A stretch of DNA of 64,000 nt from Branchiostoma floridae (Eukaryota; Chordata; Leptocardii; Amphioxiformes; Branchiostomatidae): contig NC_049995.1 of assembly GCF_000003815.2 (NCBI RefSeq), positions 14,956,976 to 15,020,975 on the forward strand, written 5' to 3'. A program made the position numbers and the translations under genes. Numbering within the stretch: position 1 is the first letter of the stretch; each line of letters begins with the position of its first letter. The notes beneath the pieces are model-generated. The model worked only from the letters and a program-made list of their open reading frames with translations, searched no databases and was not told the DNA's origin. Below are positions 12,501 to 24,702 of the stretch, one piece after another.

Positions 12501-15500
12501 TCATGGCATGAAGCATTGGTCAACACAGATGGTCGATGGAAGTGAAAGAAACATGTCATTTAAATTTCGGGCCCGGCCAGTAAAAAGTTGGTTCCGGCAA
12601 CTGAATTTTTAGAAAAATTGTCCAACCCTGCTTGTACCTGGCCACGTTAACTCGGAAACTGTTACAAGTATGGCATGTAACAAGGTACACACTTTTCCTT
12701 CAGACTGATTCAATAACGCTCTTTTAGTCAACTCGCATTATTTTTTAAATTTAACACCAACAACCAAGACAATAAATTGACGGACCCCGGATAAAAAAAA
12801 GAAAACATGGGATACAACACAGTTGATCAGCAAAGCAAAACAAATTTTCCCATGGTGTCCCTTTTGAGTAGGGTTATTGAGATAGAAGAAAAACAGGCTT
12901 GTGAGAGTGAGAGAGCTCTAGGCACCTGGATTCCCGAGAGGCATTGGCCATCATAGTGCTAAACCAGTCCCCCTGTTCACCAAAAGGGCTGGAGCGCCCA
13001 CAAAGAACAAGGAAACAAAGTCATTGTGCCTCAAAATCTACTACATTGATAGCCATGTAACAGAGCTGTGTACTGGTACGATGATGGAAAAAAATGTTTT
13101 CAGTACAGGTCAAGAAAACTAGCTTGGTGTCCATCCAATAAGCTTATTCTCGGTTCCGAGTACACGTGTACAGGGACAGGAATTGTGGGTAATATGTCAA
13201 AGGTTAAAGCCCCTGAGACACAAACAAAACACCTCTGGACACTAGACAAGGCACTGAATGCAATTTGCACGCAACGGTTTCCCTTTTTCTGTGACCCAAA
13301 AAAAGTGTTATTCCTACAACTACAACTTTGACAAAAACGTAGTCACAAAACGTTACACCAACTTAAAGTGTAAGTTAATTACAGTACAACACAGGTAAGA
13401 TTTTCACAGTACCGGTACACCGACCTATCACATGACAAACATCCATGCAAGCCAAAAAAATATGAAAAATCGTGTGTAGCAAGGGGAAAGACAGTTAAGT
13501 TCTTACAATTTGTTGCTGGGATCCTTGTCGGCCAGCTTCTCCAGCACGTTGATCTCAAGCTTCGCTGCTTCTCGGTACTTCTCGATGTTCTTGATTATCT
13601 TCAGCGCTATGCTTTTCCTCCCTCTGTAAAAAAAAAAGATAACAAAGTCTCATAAATTTAACTATTTATACAACAAGCCACAAAAAAAACTGTTCAAAGT
13701 AATGGTGACTTTGACTGTATTTCATTGCAATAAGCTTCAAGGTTCTAGACAGATATTCAACCTGTTAAAAAAATGCAAAATCTTGTGTCAGCTTATACTT
13801 CTTATGGATTGTCCTTTTTTTCAGTACTGCAATACAGCCAAACCTGCACAAGTGACCAACTATACATGTAAAGACTACTAGTACTTGGCCAATGTGACCA
13901 CATTTTTGTGGTCCCTTAGCTTAGATAATCTTTCCCATTGGCACAAGCATTAAAATCCTGTCTACAGTGACCACCTGTCCACATAGACCTAATTTGTTCA
14001 ATCCCTGAGTGGATTTCTTGGGCAGTTTTTACTGTACTTTTATTTCTGATATAATGCCAGAACATTTCTCAATATGCAGCAGTGACTAGTTCATTGACTA
14101 CTGTGACTCAAATATGAGAGTGTTCCGAAATATGCCCAGTGTATTTCCACTTGCGTCATAACAGAAATTTGATCTATGGCTGATATAGAGGCAGACTGAC
14201 CTGAATGTAACTTGTTATGTGCAACTTACATCACAAAGAATTTCTTGCCTTGTGCAATTACTCAACATCATCTGCTTTAACTACAAATATAGCAAATTCA
14301 CTTGAAAGTTCATCTGTGTTAGTAATGGTCATTCTTGATCAAAATCTGGACATACATTCTTGTGTTGGAAATATACACTCCACTTTGATCCAGGACATAG
14401 CTAAGTTCTTACCCTGGAGACAACTTTGTTAAACTATAACTTAGGAAATGGACTCACCTTTGGTGGTCGACACATTCCACGACTTTGCCGAAGGTACCTT
14501 CACCTAAAGTACTAACAATCTCATCTATAAAAGAGGGGAAAGCTCGCATTAGACAAGTGTCACAAACTCGGGTGTCTGTTGTAGAGTCTATGCCACAAAG
14601 GTGTTCACATGGGTAGCGTACCGGTAGAGCATCTACACAAGATACAAAACCGGCATACAATTCTTGTGGAATAGCATTTGAGTGCTTGCGTAAGTGTGTG
14701 TATGTGCGTGTGTGTGCCTGTGTGTGAAAATTCCATTGTAATCACATAATACTTAACATAATTTTCATTCTAGCATGACTTTGAACTGTGGTATTTTTGT
14801 GTGAGCACAGATTATTTTTTTAAAAAACAACACAAAATTCACAATGATCTTTAGCACCTTCTGGAAAATACCTAAAGCAAGGGAGAGAAAATTTATGTGC
14901 ACATCTTTGTGGCATACAGTGACACCCATGGTTTCAATACCTAACTGTTATTATTTCAAAACCACTTACTTTTAAGGCTAGTACATATGAAATATCGTAA
15001 AGAAACATATGTACCACACAGATTGCAAAATATTGGATTTTCTAACGTAAGGAGTTAAAATTGCAATCCATATTATAGAAACCTAGTTATTGTTACTATT
15101 ATTACTGCAGCCAGGCTGGAATAAAGGGGAGAAAGTTAACATTGCCAATGGCATGTGGAAGTCTTTTCAGCAGGACATAGTAGAAAAACTAAAATCATGC
15201 CCCGAAACCCAACGTGTGAAAAACATACGCCCCATTTCAAGAGACAGGTCACTACATATGTACAACTTAATTAAAAAAAGTAAAAAAGCTGAGAGAGCAC
15301 TCAAAAAATAATACGTGTCTGACAGGGTCCCTAGCTTTTCGAAACTGCCGTCTTTTTTTAGGGCAGTGAATCGTCCATGTTGTAAAAAAAGGTCCATTTT
15401 TTTGGTGTGTTTTTTCTTTTTCTTTTGGTCACATGATGTAATGTATGTAGATGACTAAGTTACGGAAAGTTGAGTACATCTCGCTTGCAGCCAGTCTCCA

Positions 15501-18500
15501 TGGTGATATATCAAATGACCCTCCTCGTCGTCTTGAACGCTCTTTCCTCTCTTCCTCTCATGACGATCCCGCTGTTACCACGCCAACCAATCGCCATGGA
15601 AACACACCACCGCACCACAGCGCGAACACAGGAATTTTTCAGGAGGACAGGAGGAGGTTGGTTGTCGTGTTGTTGTTGTTGTTGTGACGGGGCATTGCAT
15701 TCGGCGGTTCAGGATCGAGACAGCGCCGTGAGTTCGCAATCCCAGCAAATATGGGGGCACATAAAGATAACGACACGTATATGCAAGGGACATGTCAAGA
15801 TTGATTGCAATCACTTCAGAGCTCTAGCGGATAAAAAAACTTTTCTAGCACGTAGTAGTAGACCAATCACGCACACCTGCCGACACCAAATTCTAACTAA
15901 TCTCGACCAACGGGAGAACGGCAAGGAACGACGTTTTAAAAAAAAACGTGGCGCCCCGAGCCGGTTTAAAGAGTTGTCGGTATTAGTTAGAGTCAGGCAG
16001 GCAGAGAAGCAGCTATTGTGGCGAACCTACACTTGCCCCAGACACACTTGGACCTTCTTGCACAGACAACGCAGAAGCGATCATGCATCGTTTCTGTAGC
16101 GGCTAGCTCTACTGTGTACCTGTGGCCAACAGAAGCATTTTACTCACAGGTACATCACAACACTACCAGAACAAAAAAACAAAAAATGCTGCTGCTATAG
16201 CAAAAGCAACAAAGCGATAAAGAATCTACAAATTTGAAATTACAAAAGCAGGATGAGATTCAAGATGGTTTACTCACACAAGTCTTACATAGAAACTCCT
16301 TTAGCTTTAGCTTCAGCTGTTGCCGTTTCTTTTGCATGTATGATTTCAAGCGGCGAACGCTCAACACCCGCATTTGTTGGCCTTTCACCCCCTACTAAAT
16401 GACCCGTCCAAAATGTTTCTCCCGTCCGTAGTCCGACCAACCCTCCCCGTTACTGCTTCTCTGCGTGTGCTGAGATGGGAGGGAGTTATGCACGGAATGG
16501 CCGGCACCTCTCTTGTGACGGCACTTCTAATATTAGCTATGCCCACATTTAGACATTCTTCGGCCGTGCCAGGTCAGTTTGCTGTTTGTTGCCGAGAACA
16601 AATAATGCAAACTCTTTGTAGTAGGAGCAAATACGCCCTTCAAGAGGGCGAGGATTAAAATCTGAACAATTTTGACATCTTTAGTCGAAAACAATTAGCA
16701 AGAGTGTAAGAGACTAGCATGAATTTATGAGTCAACTGAAAATATATTTCATGCAAGTCACATGGGGAATTAGGGTGACGCAATCAACATTTGATTCCGT
16801 CCCAGTCACAAGTTATTTTGGCTTTCACCCAGGAAAAGGCAAGCTTGTACATTAAAAATCGAAATTAAGTCCTAAAATACAGTATGTTTGGTGGCAGATT
16901 TTGGGCATGAAGGCCAAGAAAGCGTGAAGTTTGAATCTGGTTTGGCATTTTGTTACACTGTTGACCAAACAAGCTGACAAACAACAAATTGACCTGGATG
17001 GACCTTTTGAATGGACGTAGACTAAACTTGAAGAGACACTCAGAGAAAAGATGTAGATTTTAGAGAACCATCTGCCTAAAATGTGCATTTTGAAGGTCAA
17101 AAAAGTAAGAAAAGGGGAAGATGAGAATTTGATTGGAATATTGAAAAATGGTATATTGCATTTGTCTGAAAATATTGTAAAAACATCAAACAGGTTTTAA
17201 AAATAACTGCATTTCTATAATGGGAAAAGTTAGTAAGAAAGCATCAATTGAATTCCTAATTTTCTTCTTGAACCTTAAAGTTTCCTTCCTTTTTCATGTG
17301 AATGGCCTGGCTAGTTTTAGAGTATGTTTTTGTTTTCCTTGTTTCATACACATCCAAAGGCAGTGGTGTTGTTAAATATGGCAAAAAGGACCAAGTTTGG
17401 AAAAGATCACAACTTATAAATGGAAAACCGAAAACATTGAAGATGCAGAATCAAAGAATATACAGGAATTTGTTGGGGAATGTCCATGTAACTTTATGAT
17501 TCAAACACCAACATCTTCAGTCTTGGTTTTCCATCAATTGTTGCAGAATGCACAAAACCAGTGAGAACCGTTGATTTCTACTACAATTAAATTCTCAACT
17601 CATTTTTTCAGACAGCATTGCCTTCTGTACAAAAATACATGTACAAAATTGTTTGTCAAAAAGCTATGAAAAGAAGGCCTCTTATTTGTGCATTCAACAA
17701 ACACAAACATCTATATATATAACTCCACAACATAATTTCCACACAACATGTTTGAGAGAGGGGCCAAAACACAACACTGGGTTGTACGCTAAGAAATCTT
17801 TTTCGGAAACTCAGAACCTTTTCTACTGAGTTTGTAGAATGTCAGTTAGTCATGTGGAAATTACAGAGGCAATAGTCATGGTGTAAACGATACAGTATTG
17901 TAGCGACAAAAGGAAACTCTTTTACCTCCAACTTTCCAACAAACCCAGATGAAAAGGCCAACAAATACTTGCTGAGATCCATACAAACGAAATAAGTACA
18001 TATCGGCTTTTCTTTCTATAACATAGTGCCACTTCTGACCGTTACTAGACTACATGTTTGCAAAACGTACTCAGCATTTTAAAACATAGCCTGACGATAA
18101 CTTTCTTTGTTTTCTTAAAGTTGCCTGTCGTATGTCTGTGCGTGGAAGGACCCTTGGTGTCTGGGACAACAATGGGATGTCACAATCATACTAAACCACG
18201 TATCCTAACCCCACAATATACTTACTGTTTTCTGGAACAATGAGGGCCCCTTCCCCCTAAAAAGGGGGAAAGGGGTGTCTGTAGAAGGAGAGAAGGGACA
18301 CTCACCGAGTCGGAGTGGGATTGTGACCTGCTGTGGTGATGGCGCTTTCTTCGCTTGCGGTGTCTTCGGTGGCTGTGGTGGCTGGAGTGGTGACCAGTGC
18401 TGCTGTGGCGGTAGTAGCTGTCATCCTTGTACCTGGAACTAAAACACATCAAAATACTGTAAACGCCATAAGTTTGTGGTGTATAATAGTAGTATCCAGT

Positions 18501-21131
18501 ATTTGTTGGAGTGGCGACCAGTGCTGCTGTGTCAGTAGTAGCTGTCATTCTTGTACCCGGAACTAAAACAATTCAAAATAATGTACATGTCATAAGTTTG
18601 TGGTGATTTTACACCAAAAACCAATTACTCCAAAGATACACCAAAAAGCAATTACTCAAGCAACTGGATATGATTTTCGAATCGTCTGACCATTTCCAAA
18701 ATCATAGTTGCTTATTACCTGGATGTCTAACCTTCATTGTGGTATAGTGATGATTTCATTTTCAATATCCAAACTGACAAGCTTGTAATACATTTGCTTT
18801 CATTATAGGGCATGGACCAAAGAAAGGGGTGGCTGAGTACATTTCTTCTAGTTCTAGTTCTAGTTCGTAATCCGCAAACCTCCCATAGGAGTATCACGCG
18901 GATGGGGGAGGCGCAGCGGCTGGACTACGTACATGTATGCGATGACAGCAGCCTGTTCTTGAAAGTGTCCAGTGAGGGGCTTTCGACGATGTGGGCGGAG
19001 AGGTTGTTCCATTCAGGAATTGTCCTGGCGTAGTAGGTATACTTTGCTGTATCACAACTGCATCGTAGGGTTCGGTATTTGTGAGAGTGGTTGGCTCTGG
19101 TGCTCATGTGTGCTGGGATGAGGCGAGTAGGCGGGATGGCCACAAGGCTGTTGGTAATCTTGTACATCATTACAAGACGTGCGACCTGACGTCGCGACTG
19201 GAGTGACGGCCATTTCAGGTCCTGTAGGAGGGCAGTAACACTGACATCAGACCTGCGGTGGTTACTCGTCACGAACCGTGCCGCTCTTCTGTTGACCATT
19301 TCAAGTGCGTCGATGTCCTTTCTCAGGTAAGGATCCCAGACGACTGCCCCATACTCGACGGTGGAGCGGACTAGGCTGAAGTATGCAGTCTCGCGGACTT
19401 GTCGAGGACAGTAGCGGAGATTTCGACTGAGAAAGTGAAGTGTATGGTTGGCCCGTTTCACTGTTGTGTTGACATGAGATGACCATTTCAGGTCATTACT
19501 GAAAGTGACACCGAGATACTTGGCTTTCTCTGTCTGTTGGAGTAACTCGCCACACATCTCATACATCCAAGTGAGAGGGTTCTTGTTACGCGTGATGGAC
19601 ATCGTGTTACACTTCTTAGGGTTGAATTTCATGCCCCAAGTAGTTGCCCAATCCTGTAATGCGATGAGATCTCTCTGCAGGATTACTTGGTCTTCCTGCC
19701 CGTGGATCTCTCGATACACAAGACAGTCGTCGGCAAAGAGCCTAGCAGTAGTTCCAGGTGTCAGGCAAGATGGTAAGTCATTTATGAATACCAGGAACAA
19801 AATCGGACCGAGGACCGTGCCTTGAGGAACTCCAGAGAGAACACGCGTTGACGGGGAACACTCGCCATCTGCTACCACCCACATGGATCTGTCCTGGAGG
19901 AAAGAGCTGATCCATCGCAGGATGGGACCCTTAATGCCGTAGTGAGCGAGTTTACTGAGGAGCCTCTCGTGCGGTACCGTGTCGAAAGCACGACTAAAAT
20001 CCAAGATACCCTTTGATGCAACTGATATGCCAAGATGGTATGTTCATGCTGCAGTAATTCCTATAACTGCTAGATGGTGTACTTGACAAGCCTAATGGCA
20101 AAAAGCCATGCTACGCATATCATAAAGTGACAAGTAAGTGCTCAAAACTATATTGGTACATGTATCATATTTAGAAACCTAGCAACACATTTTCTTTCAG
20201 AACTACCTATTCAATCCTAGAGCTAGACTAAAGCTAAGAATCCCTTAGTCTACTCACTTCTCTTCGAAGGAATCAAAGTTGGAATATCTGCTGTTGTCAC
20301 AGAAGTATTCTGTCCTGTTCTCATACTGTGAGCCTGCTTGATAGAAGTCTCTCTCCGGTGCCCACCTATCTCTGCCTTTGGAATGGTACACTGGGCTGTG
20401 GACAAAGAAGAAAATACATTTATTTACAAGGCTATTGGCAGGAATGTCAAGACCTGGGCTGTCTCTACTCTAGCTTAATTTTTTTCCGTCCCACTTTGGG
20501 AGCCCATTTTGTTGATTTTCTGGTTAAATATGTCATTTTACGCCTATGAAAGTATATTCTCAACAGCTTCATGTCATTTTTGGGGACAGGTGGGGTAATG
20601 TTATTTTCCGGTCCAACAAGCAAATTTCCGTCCCAGGACGAAAGGACGGGTCCTGGAGACAGCCCCGATCAGGACAAAACATTTTTTTTCAAAATCTAGC
20701 AAAACAAGTAGCTAGTCTGGTGAAAAAATCTCTGTACTTAACAGAGACAGCAAACTTCATTACTAGTTATTTGAGCCAACCAAAGCGATTCTTTTCCTCA
20801 CATACATTTAGCTCAGCGTCCTTATGTCTTGTCTTTTACTTCTCTATTCATTTGAAAATCATCCTTGCAAATCACGTCTGCCAACGATGTTAGGACAAAA
20901 AAAGTTGACAAGCTTACCTCTTTACACATGACATCTGACAACTTTCATGCAATTCAAGTCTGCCAAGATAAAGGATATAAAAAGTTCACAAACATACCTT
21001 CTGGAATGACGTCGTGAGTAGAAATTATCGTAGTATTCCCTGCTTGGCGGTGTCGAGGACTCGCGTCTTCGTTTTCGCCGGGTGTAGCCGGGCGAACTTC
21101 GGGAACGATGGCGCCGGTATGAGCGCGGCAT
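6571..21131 (-). CDS. CLK2: CLK-family (LAMMER) dual-specificity kinase
   Basis: Nuclear kinase that phosphorylates SR splicing factors. Coding exons in gene order: 21131-20998, 20395-20258, 18432-18306, 14524-14458, 13623-13507, 11444-11354, 9629-9554, 9052-8958, 8492-8363, 7974-7892, 7543-7464, 7188-7098, 6753-6571. The N-terminus is Arg/Ser-rich ([35 protein letters not shown]). The kinase domain shows the glycine loop [13 protein letters not shown], lysine of [25 protein letters not shown] (DFG), APEVILG and the family signature [11 protein letters not shown]. One exon, expected to encode the segment just before EIVSTLGEG, was not found between 14524 and 18306; direct joining would be out of frame, so an exon of length 3n+1 is missing from my model. 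Introns are large and rich in transposons. Whether it is orthologous to CLK2 alone or to all vertebrate CLKs cannot be told. Confidence 0.92.
8193..8285. repeat. (CA)n microsatellite
   Basis: Mostly CACA with ACGC interruptions in a kinase intron. Reading frames across it give only His/Thr or Cys/Val low-complexity peptides. Confidence 0.9.
9630..11353. other. Kinase intron, mostly featureless; hairpin repeat at its 3' (right) end
   Basis: AT-rich intronic DNA without coding signal. At 11143-11281 lies a fold-back repeat (CCAAAAAGCAGTTAC paired with GTAACTGCTTTTTGG) that belongs to a family also seen at about 1556-1680, 18640-18735, 31036-31100 and 45285-45430. Confidence 0.6.
11143..11281. 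mobile_element. Interspersed hairpin repeat (family A copy)
   Basis: Terminal inverted repeats CCAAAAAGCAGTTAC / GTAACTGCTTTTTGG enclose a body with CTCCAGTGTCAATGACGAAAG and AAATGTCTGACCGTTTCCAA. Related bodies at 1556-1680 and 45300-45430 are in the opposite orientation, and the flank TTATTACCTGGATGTCTAACC recurs at 18710, 31060 and, inverted, at 45285 and 54407, so the full unit is longer than the hairpin. Non-coding and probably a MITE; superfamily not assigned. Confidence 0.6.
12352..12630. mobile_element. MITE, CAGGGTTGGACAAG family, copy 1
   Basis: Ends (C)GGGGTTGGACAAGTGCACTA and ATTGTCCAACCCTG are inverted repeats, with CTTGTA on both flanks (12346-12351, 12631-12636). The interior repeats GGGCAAGTG-like blocks. 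It matches the copies at 21205 and 52341. Short duplications of 5-6 bp and CAGGG ends fit a non-autonomous hAT-like element. Inserted in a kinase intron. Confidence 0.75.
15480..16160. promoter_or_regulatory. GC-richer, CCAAT-containing intronic stretch, possible internal promoter
   Basis: Within the largest kinase intron this stretch is visibly richer in C and G and holds several CCAAT boxes (ACCAATCGCC near 15586, ACCAATCACG near 15872) and an ACGTGGCGCC box near 15945. A 209-codon plus-strand frame spans it but has no recognisable domain and looks fortuitous. It could be an alternative promoter for the kinase or for a non-coding RNA; the evidence is compositional only. Confidence 0.25.
18500..18606 (-). 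repeat. Partial duplicate of CLK exon 18432-18306
   Basis: Repeats the start of the Arg/Ser exon and its acceptor (plus-strand GTAGTAGCTGTCAT, CTTGTACC.GGAACTAAAAC) and 40 bp of upstream intron (CATAAGTTTGTGGTG). The copy would encode [15 protein letters not shown]. It lacks the His/Arg-rich end and its donor, so it is likely not spliced in. Confidence 0.8.
18620..18740. mobile_element. Interspersed hairpin repeat (family A copy)
   Basis: Contains CAATTACTCAAGCAACTGGAT, TCTGACCATTTCCAAAATCA and TTACCTGGATGTCTAACCTT in the order found in the 11143-11330 copy. It directly abuts the duplicated exon and precedes the LINE. Confidence 0.55.
18840..20015 (-). mobile_element. 5'-truncated LINE with open reverse-transcriptase frame
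   Basis: Minus-strand frame 20004-18925 (359 codons) enters within the RT domain ([16 protein letters not shown]), then [20 protein letters not shown], the catalytic box [16 protein letters not shown], and the C-terminal [18 protein letters not shown] typical of CR1/Jockey-like non-LTR elements. The 3' end is a short (TAGAAC)n tail at about 18843-18865. The endonuclease and N-terminal RT are absent, so this is an ordinary 5'-truncated insertion. The remaining frame is uninterrupted, which argues for a recent insertion. Same orientation as the host kinase. Confidence 0.9.
20396..20997. other. First kinase intron
   Basis: AT-rich intronic DNA between coding exons 1 and 2 of the kinase. I see no coding signal or clear repeat boundary. 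Confidence 0.5.
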
Positions 21132-21204
21132 CTGGAATGGCAGACAGCAAAATATGTCAACAATTTAACATTCTTAGCTGAATCTGAATTCACAGAACAG
21201 CAAT

Positions 21205-21519
21205 CAGGGTTGGACAAGTCCACTAGCCCTATTGTCCCGGGCAAGTGGAAGTGCTGTTCGGGCAAGTGCATGACCTACACCGCTTGCCCGATCGGGCAAG
21301 TTAGATTTTTCCATTGATTGAGTGCAATTTTGATAAATTTTACCGTCAAGCAATGGTCAACAGAGAATTCCATTGCTGGAAGTGAAAATGAATAAACTTG
21401 TATTAGTTGTAACAGTGACATTTGAATTTTGGGCAAGTGAAAAATTTGTTTGGGCAAGTGAATTTTTTATGTGCTTGCCCGATAGGACAAGTGAATTTTT
21501 GAAAACTTGTCCAACCCTG
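21205..21519. mobile_element. MITE, CAGGGTTGGACAAG family, copy 2
   Basis: Begins CAGGGTTGGACAAGT and ends ACTTGTCCAACCCTG, flanked by GCAAT on both sides (21200-21204, 21520-21524), a 5-bp target duplication. Interior has the same GGGCAAGTG and CCATTGATTGAGTG blocks as copy 1. It lies just upstream of the kinase start codon (21131), in its 5' leader or promoter. Confidence 0.85.
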
Positions 21520-21524
21520 GCAAT

Positions 21525-23368
21525 GGCACCAATCACCTGCTTACAGTAATCTCCAAGCAGAGCTTACGATGACAAAAGATCTTACTTTAAGCAACATGCA
21601 ACTACATACAAATCTATCTAGCGAGAGTGACTGTATTGTACTATTTGTAAGAAGTTCCACTACAATAGCACTGAGAACAAACAACACAACATTTTCAATG
21701 ACTCAATTCTAGGTTCATGGTGTCTGTAAGTGGCAGTGACGCATTTCTAGTGTGTAAGCTTAGATTTTCAAAAAGATTGGAGTAACTCCTCTTGTCTTGC
21801 CCCCAGGACATGTAGTCTGTAACGGATTTGCATCACTTTAGTGAGCATCACTGACTGAGAGTCCTCTAAAAGTTGTGTGCTAACCTTGTGTTGTCTGACC
21901 TGTCCTATCTCTCCTGTCTCTTCCTCAACAATTGTCTGATCTCTCTCCGCTGTAACTGTGCATCTTTCTAGTAGACGATCAACATTGTACAAATCTTACA
22001 TCTGGCTTGCTAAAGTTGTGCTAATGTCATCTGTGTCTTGTTACATGTTGCCGATGACTTCAAACCAAAATCTGGTGACCCAACTTTCCGATACAATTTC
22101 GCAATCATGTGACACATTTTGTGCATTTTAGATCCCGAGATCTACTAGTGTATATTGGGTAATCTATCTTCTGTTGTAACCTCTACGCAAATCAGTGTGA
22201 CCTACAAAAACGATGACACATTGATCGATACAAATGTAGATTTGACAACGAAGAAGAGCATAAATATTGTATTATCTTTCACCACGGACAGTAAATCTAT
22301 AGAAGTTCTGTCAGATAATTTTGCTAAGCCCTTTTCTACCTGTTTTCAATTGGTCATTACATAAACCTTGTTATGTAACTTGTGAGCAGATATGCAAAGG
22401 ATTTCTTCACACTTTGCAATTTTACGTGCCAAGTTGTTCATCAAAGATTCAAATAAAACAGAAAAATGTTGTGATAATTATTTGAACCAGTACACACACT
22501 ATTTCAGACTCCTTTTTCTTACCTAGATATAAGTTATTTTGTCTCAAGTTCCGCTCACGAAAAATGTGTGATGCAAGAAATTTTTTACAAAATTTTACAA
22601 CACTGAAACACTCATCTAAATCAGAAATGTTTGCCCAAATTTTGGCCGCAAAACGGACTCAAAATGCATTATGTAAATCATAACTGTAACATAACTCCGC
22701 TCCTATATAAAGTGACGGAAATTGTGCAATAAAACCACCATAAATCATCATAAAATTCCATTCCCTCCATGCCAAATTTCTCTTCTTTCAAACAAACAAC
22801 GGCACTATACGCGCGCGCGCCATCTTGAATCAGACGATAGCTACCCACCCCGTCGCCCCAAAACCCAGGATTCGACTTCCCTATCCAACGGAACCCCACA
22901 AAAATTACACCAAACTATCTTCGATATCTTCTCTAACTTTCTGTGGAAGAAAATTTGGTTTAAGACGCCTACCGTCTTGGCTAAGACGCCCGACACGGTG
23001 TCCCACAAGAAATCCGTGGCTGCAACGCTCCGAGGGCCCTTCATTCTACGTGACGTCATTAGTGAAATTACGCGTTTTTGATTGGGCGGTGGAAGTCAGC
23101 TGATCTTGCGGTGATTCATACTCTCGCGGGATTTTATGAGATTGTACGTGGGTTTGGGGGAAAAATGCATTTTCATAGCAGCAGAACTAAAAAAAAATAT
23201 TCTTCCACTTTTATCATCACAATTAGCTTGAATTGAGAATATTGTACATAAAGCCTTCAATAAAAATAAATTTTGAATTTTAAGAATGATAAATGAGCTT
23301 TATATTGGCAACTTATGGTCAAACTACAACTAATGTTTGTTCGCATTTGGGAAGGAAGTAAGAGAAAC
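21525..23368. promoter_or_regulatory. Divergent intergenic region, CLK (-) and MRPL53 (+)
   Basis: The two genes are head to head. The part at 22800-23160 is GC-richer and contains a CG dinucleotide run (GCGCGCGCGCC), the palindrome TGACGTCA within CGTGACGTCATTAG (CRE/ATF-like, 23050-23058), and ATTGGGCGG (inverted CCAAT adjacent to a GC box, 23083-23092). I infer a shared bidirectional promoter here; no TATA box or coding frame stands out. Confidence 0.45.
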
Positions 23369-24663
23369 ATGGCGACCTCCACGGAAAGATTTGCCCGAAT
23401 CGTGTACAAAAACTGGCCCACTAATGTTTTTAACCCGCTCACCAGGGTTATAAACAAGCGCATGTGGAGATGGACAAGTGGCGTGACCTTGAAACCAACT
23501 GCCAAGATTCTAGTCGAGTTTGACCCCTGGTTAGGTCCGGAGAAAACCATCTCCTGTCGGTGAGTGGGGAGGGGGGTTTTCAAATTTGGAAGGTGGAAAA
23601 TCGAACTAACGAAGTTGGAAAATCATATTATTTATTTTTCATTATGCCAACTAAAGTTTGTCATGTTTTGGACTTGGTAAATTTTGATACAGCCTCTTGA
23701 AAAAAAGGAATGCATATACCCTTTCGTCTTTTATTGAATTCTTACAAAAGATTTGATAAAACTGCTGTGAAATCACTAACTTTGCAAAATTACAAATATT
23801 TCTCTAAAATTTGCGCTGCATTAACATAAGATTAATGACATTCTTTCAAAAAGTTCAAATATTAGTGAATTAGCATTGTGATCTCCTTGTTACTATCATA
23901 AAGTTTCATAGATGTTTATATTGTAGATGTTTTTATTCACAAAATATTAATTGTTGTTTTCTCAATGTATCTTTTTTTTTTCATTCAGAAACACTCTCAG
24001 AATGTTCGCCAACCAGAAAGCGAGGAAGACCAACCCAAAGTGTGAAATCACAACAAAGATCAAGAACGACAGATCCGAACCAATCATCAACATAGAATAC
24101 AGTAAGTAGCTGCCATATTTTCACAATTCTGTACATTTTTTTTATCATCCTATTTTGTTGCATGTACGACCAGTGACCCTGCTCTTGTACTTGTACTAGG
24201 CTGTAGTAGTGAGGGTTAGTTACTCACCTGACAAGCACGCTACTGGAAAGGGTCACAGTTCTTAGGAGGGGGCGTTAAGCAGTGTTCCATTGTTCATTGT
24301 GCTTGTTGAAAAGAACTAAGGGAATTCCCCTGGTAAAATGAACCTGTAATTGAAAATACTGCACACATCCTCTGTTTTTCTTTCTTTTTCTGGTTTCAAA
24401 TTACTCTCACAGCCACCCTTTGAACACTGCTTGAAGCTGCTGTACTTTCCTTCATTGCCCTTCAGTTTTATTGTTGTATTCTTATTGTTGAAAACCTTTT
24501 GATACCACAATATGTCAGCAAACTGATAAAGATGTTGTTCTTTTTTTCAGCGGATGGAGAAAGACTGATCTTCAAGTCGGCACATCTGCATGAACTGGAA
24601 ATCATGGAGAGGTACATGAAGAAATGTGCTGAGAAGGACCCAGAAATCAAGCTACCCTTGTGA
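23369..24663 (+). CDS. MRPL53: Mitochondrial large-ribosomal-subunit protein mL53
   Basis: Component of the mitoribosome large subunit with a thioredoxin-like fold. Exons 23369-23559, 23989-24101, 24551-24663, phases consistent, 138 codons. The start ATG (MATSTERFARIVYKNW) is taken because it follows an AGAAAC context and gives a basic N-terminus suited to mitochondrial import; upstream in-frame codons lack a second ATG of better context. The body carries VEFDPWLGPEKTISCR, CEITTKIKNDRSEPIINIEY and DGERLIFKSAHLHELEIM, aligning by eye with human MRPL53 (QFCPFEKN, SVIADVRHDGSEP, DGHRLIMRGAHLTALEM). Slightly longer than the human 112 residues at both ends. Its 3' UTR contains a hairpin element. 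Confidence 0.88.
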
Positions 24664-24702
24664 AATATCCACTGAAGGACAGTTAAAAAGCATCCACAAG
24701 AC

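Noticed and set aside
15470-16099. 209-codon plus-strand open frame in the CLK intron
   Set aside because: No domain, a poly-Cys run from a GTT repeat, no splice context and no recognisable homology; a chance frame in a GC-richer stretch.
21768-21992. 74-codon minus-strand frame upstream of CLK
   Set aside because: It contains a coiled-coil-like look (LLERCTVTAERDQTIVEEE) but has no splice or promoter support and no recognisable family.
23841-24163. Minus-strand frames over MRPL53 exon 2
   Set aside because: Antisense shadows of the real exon.
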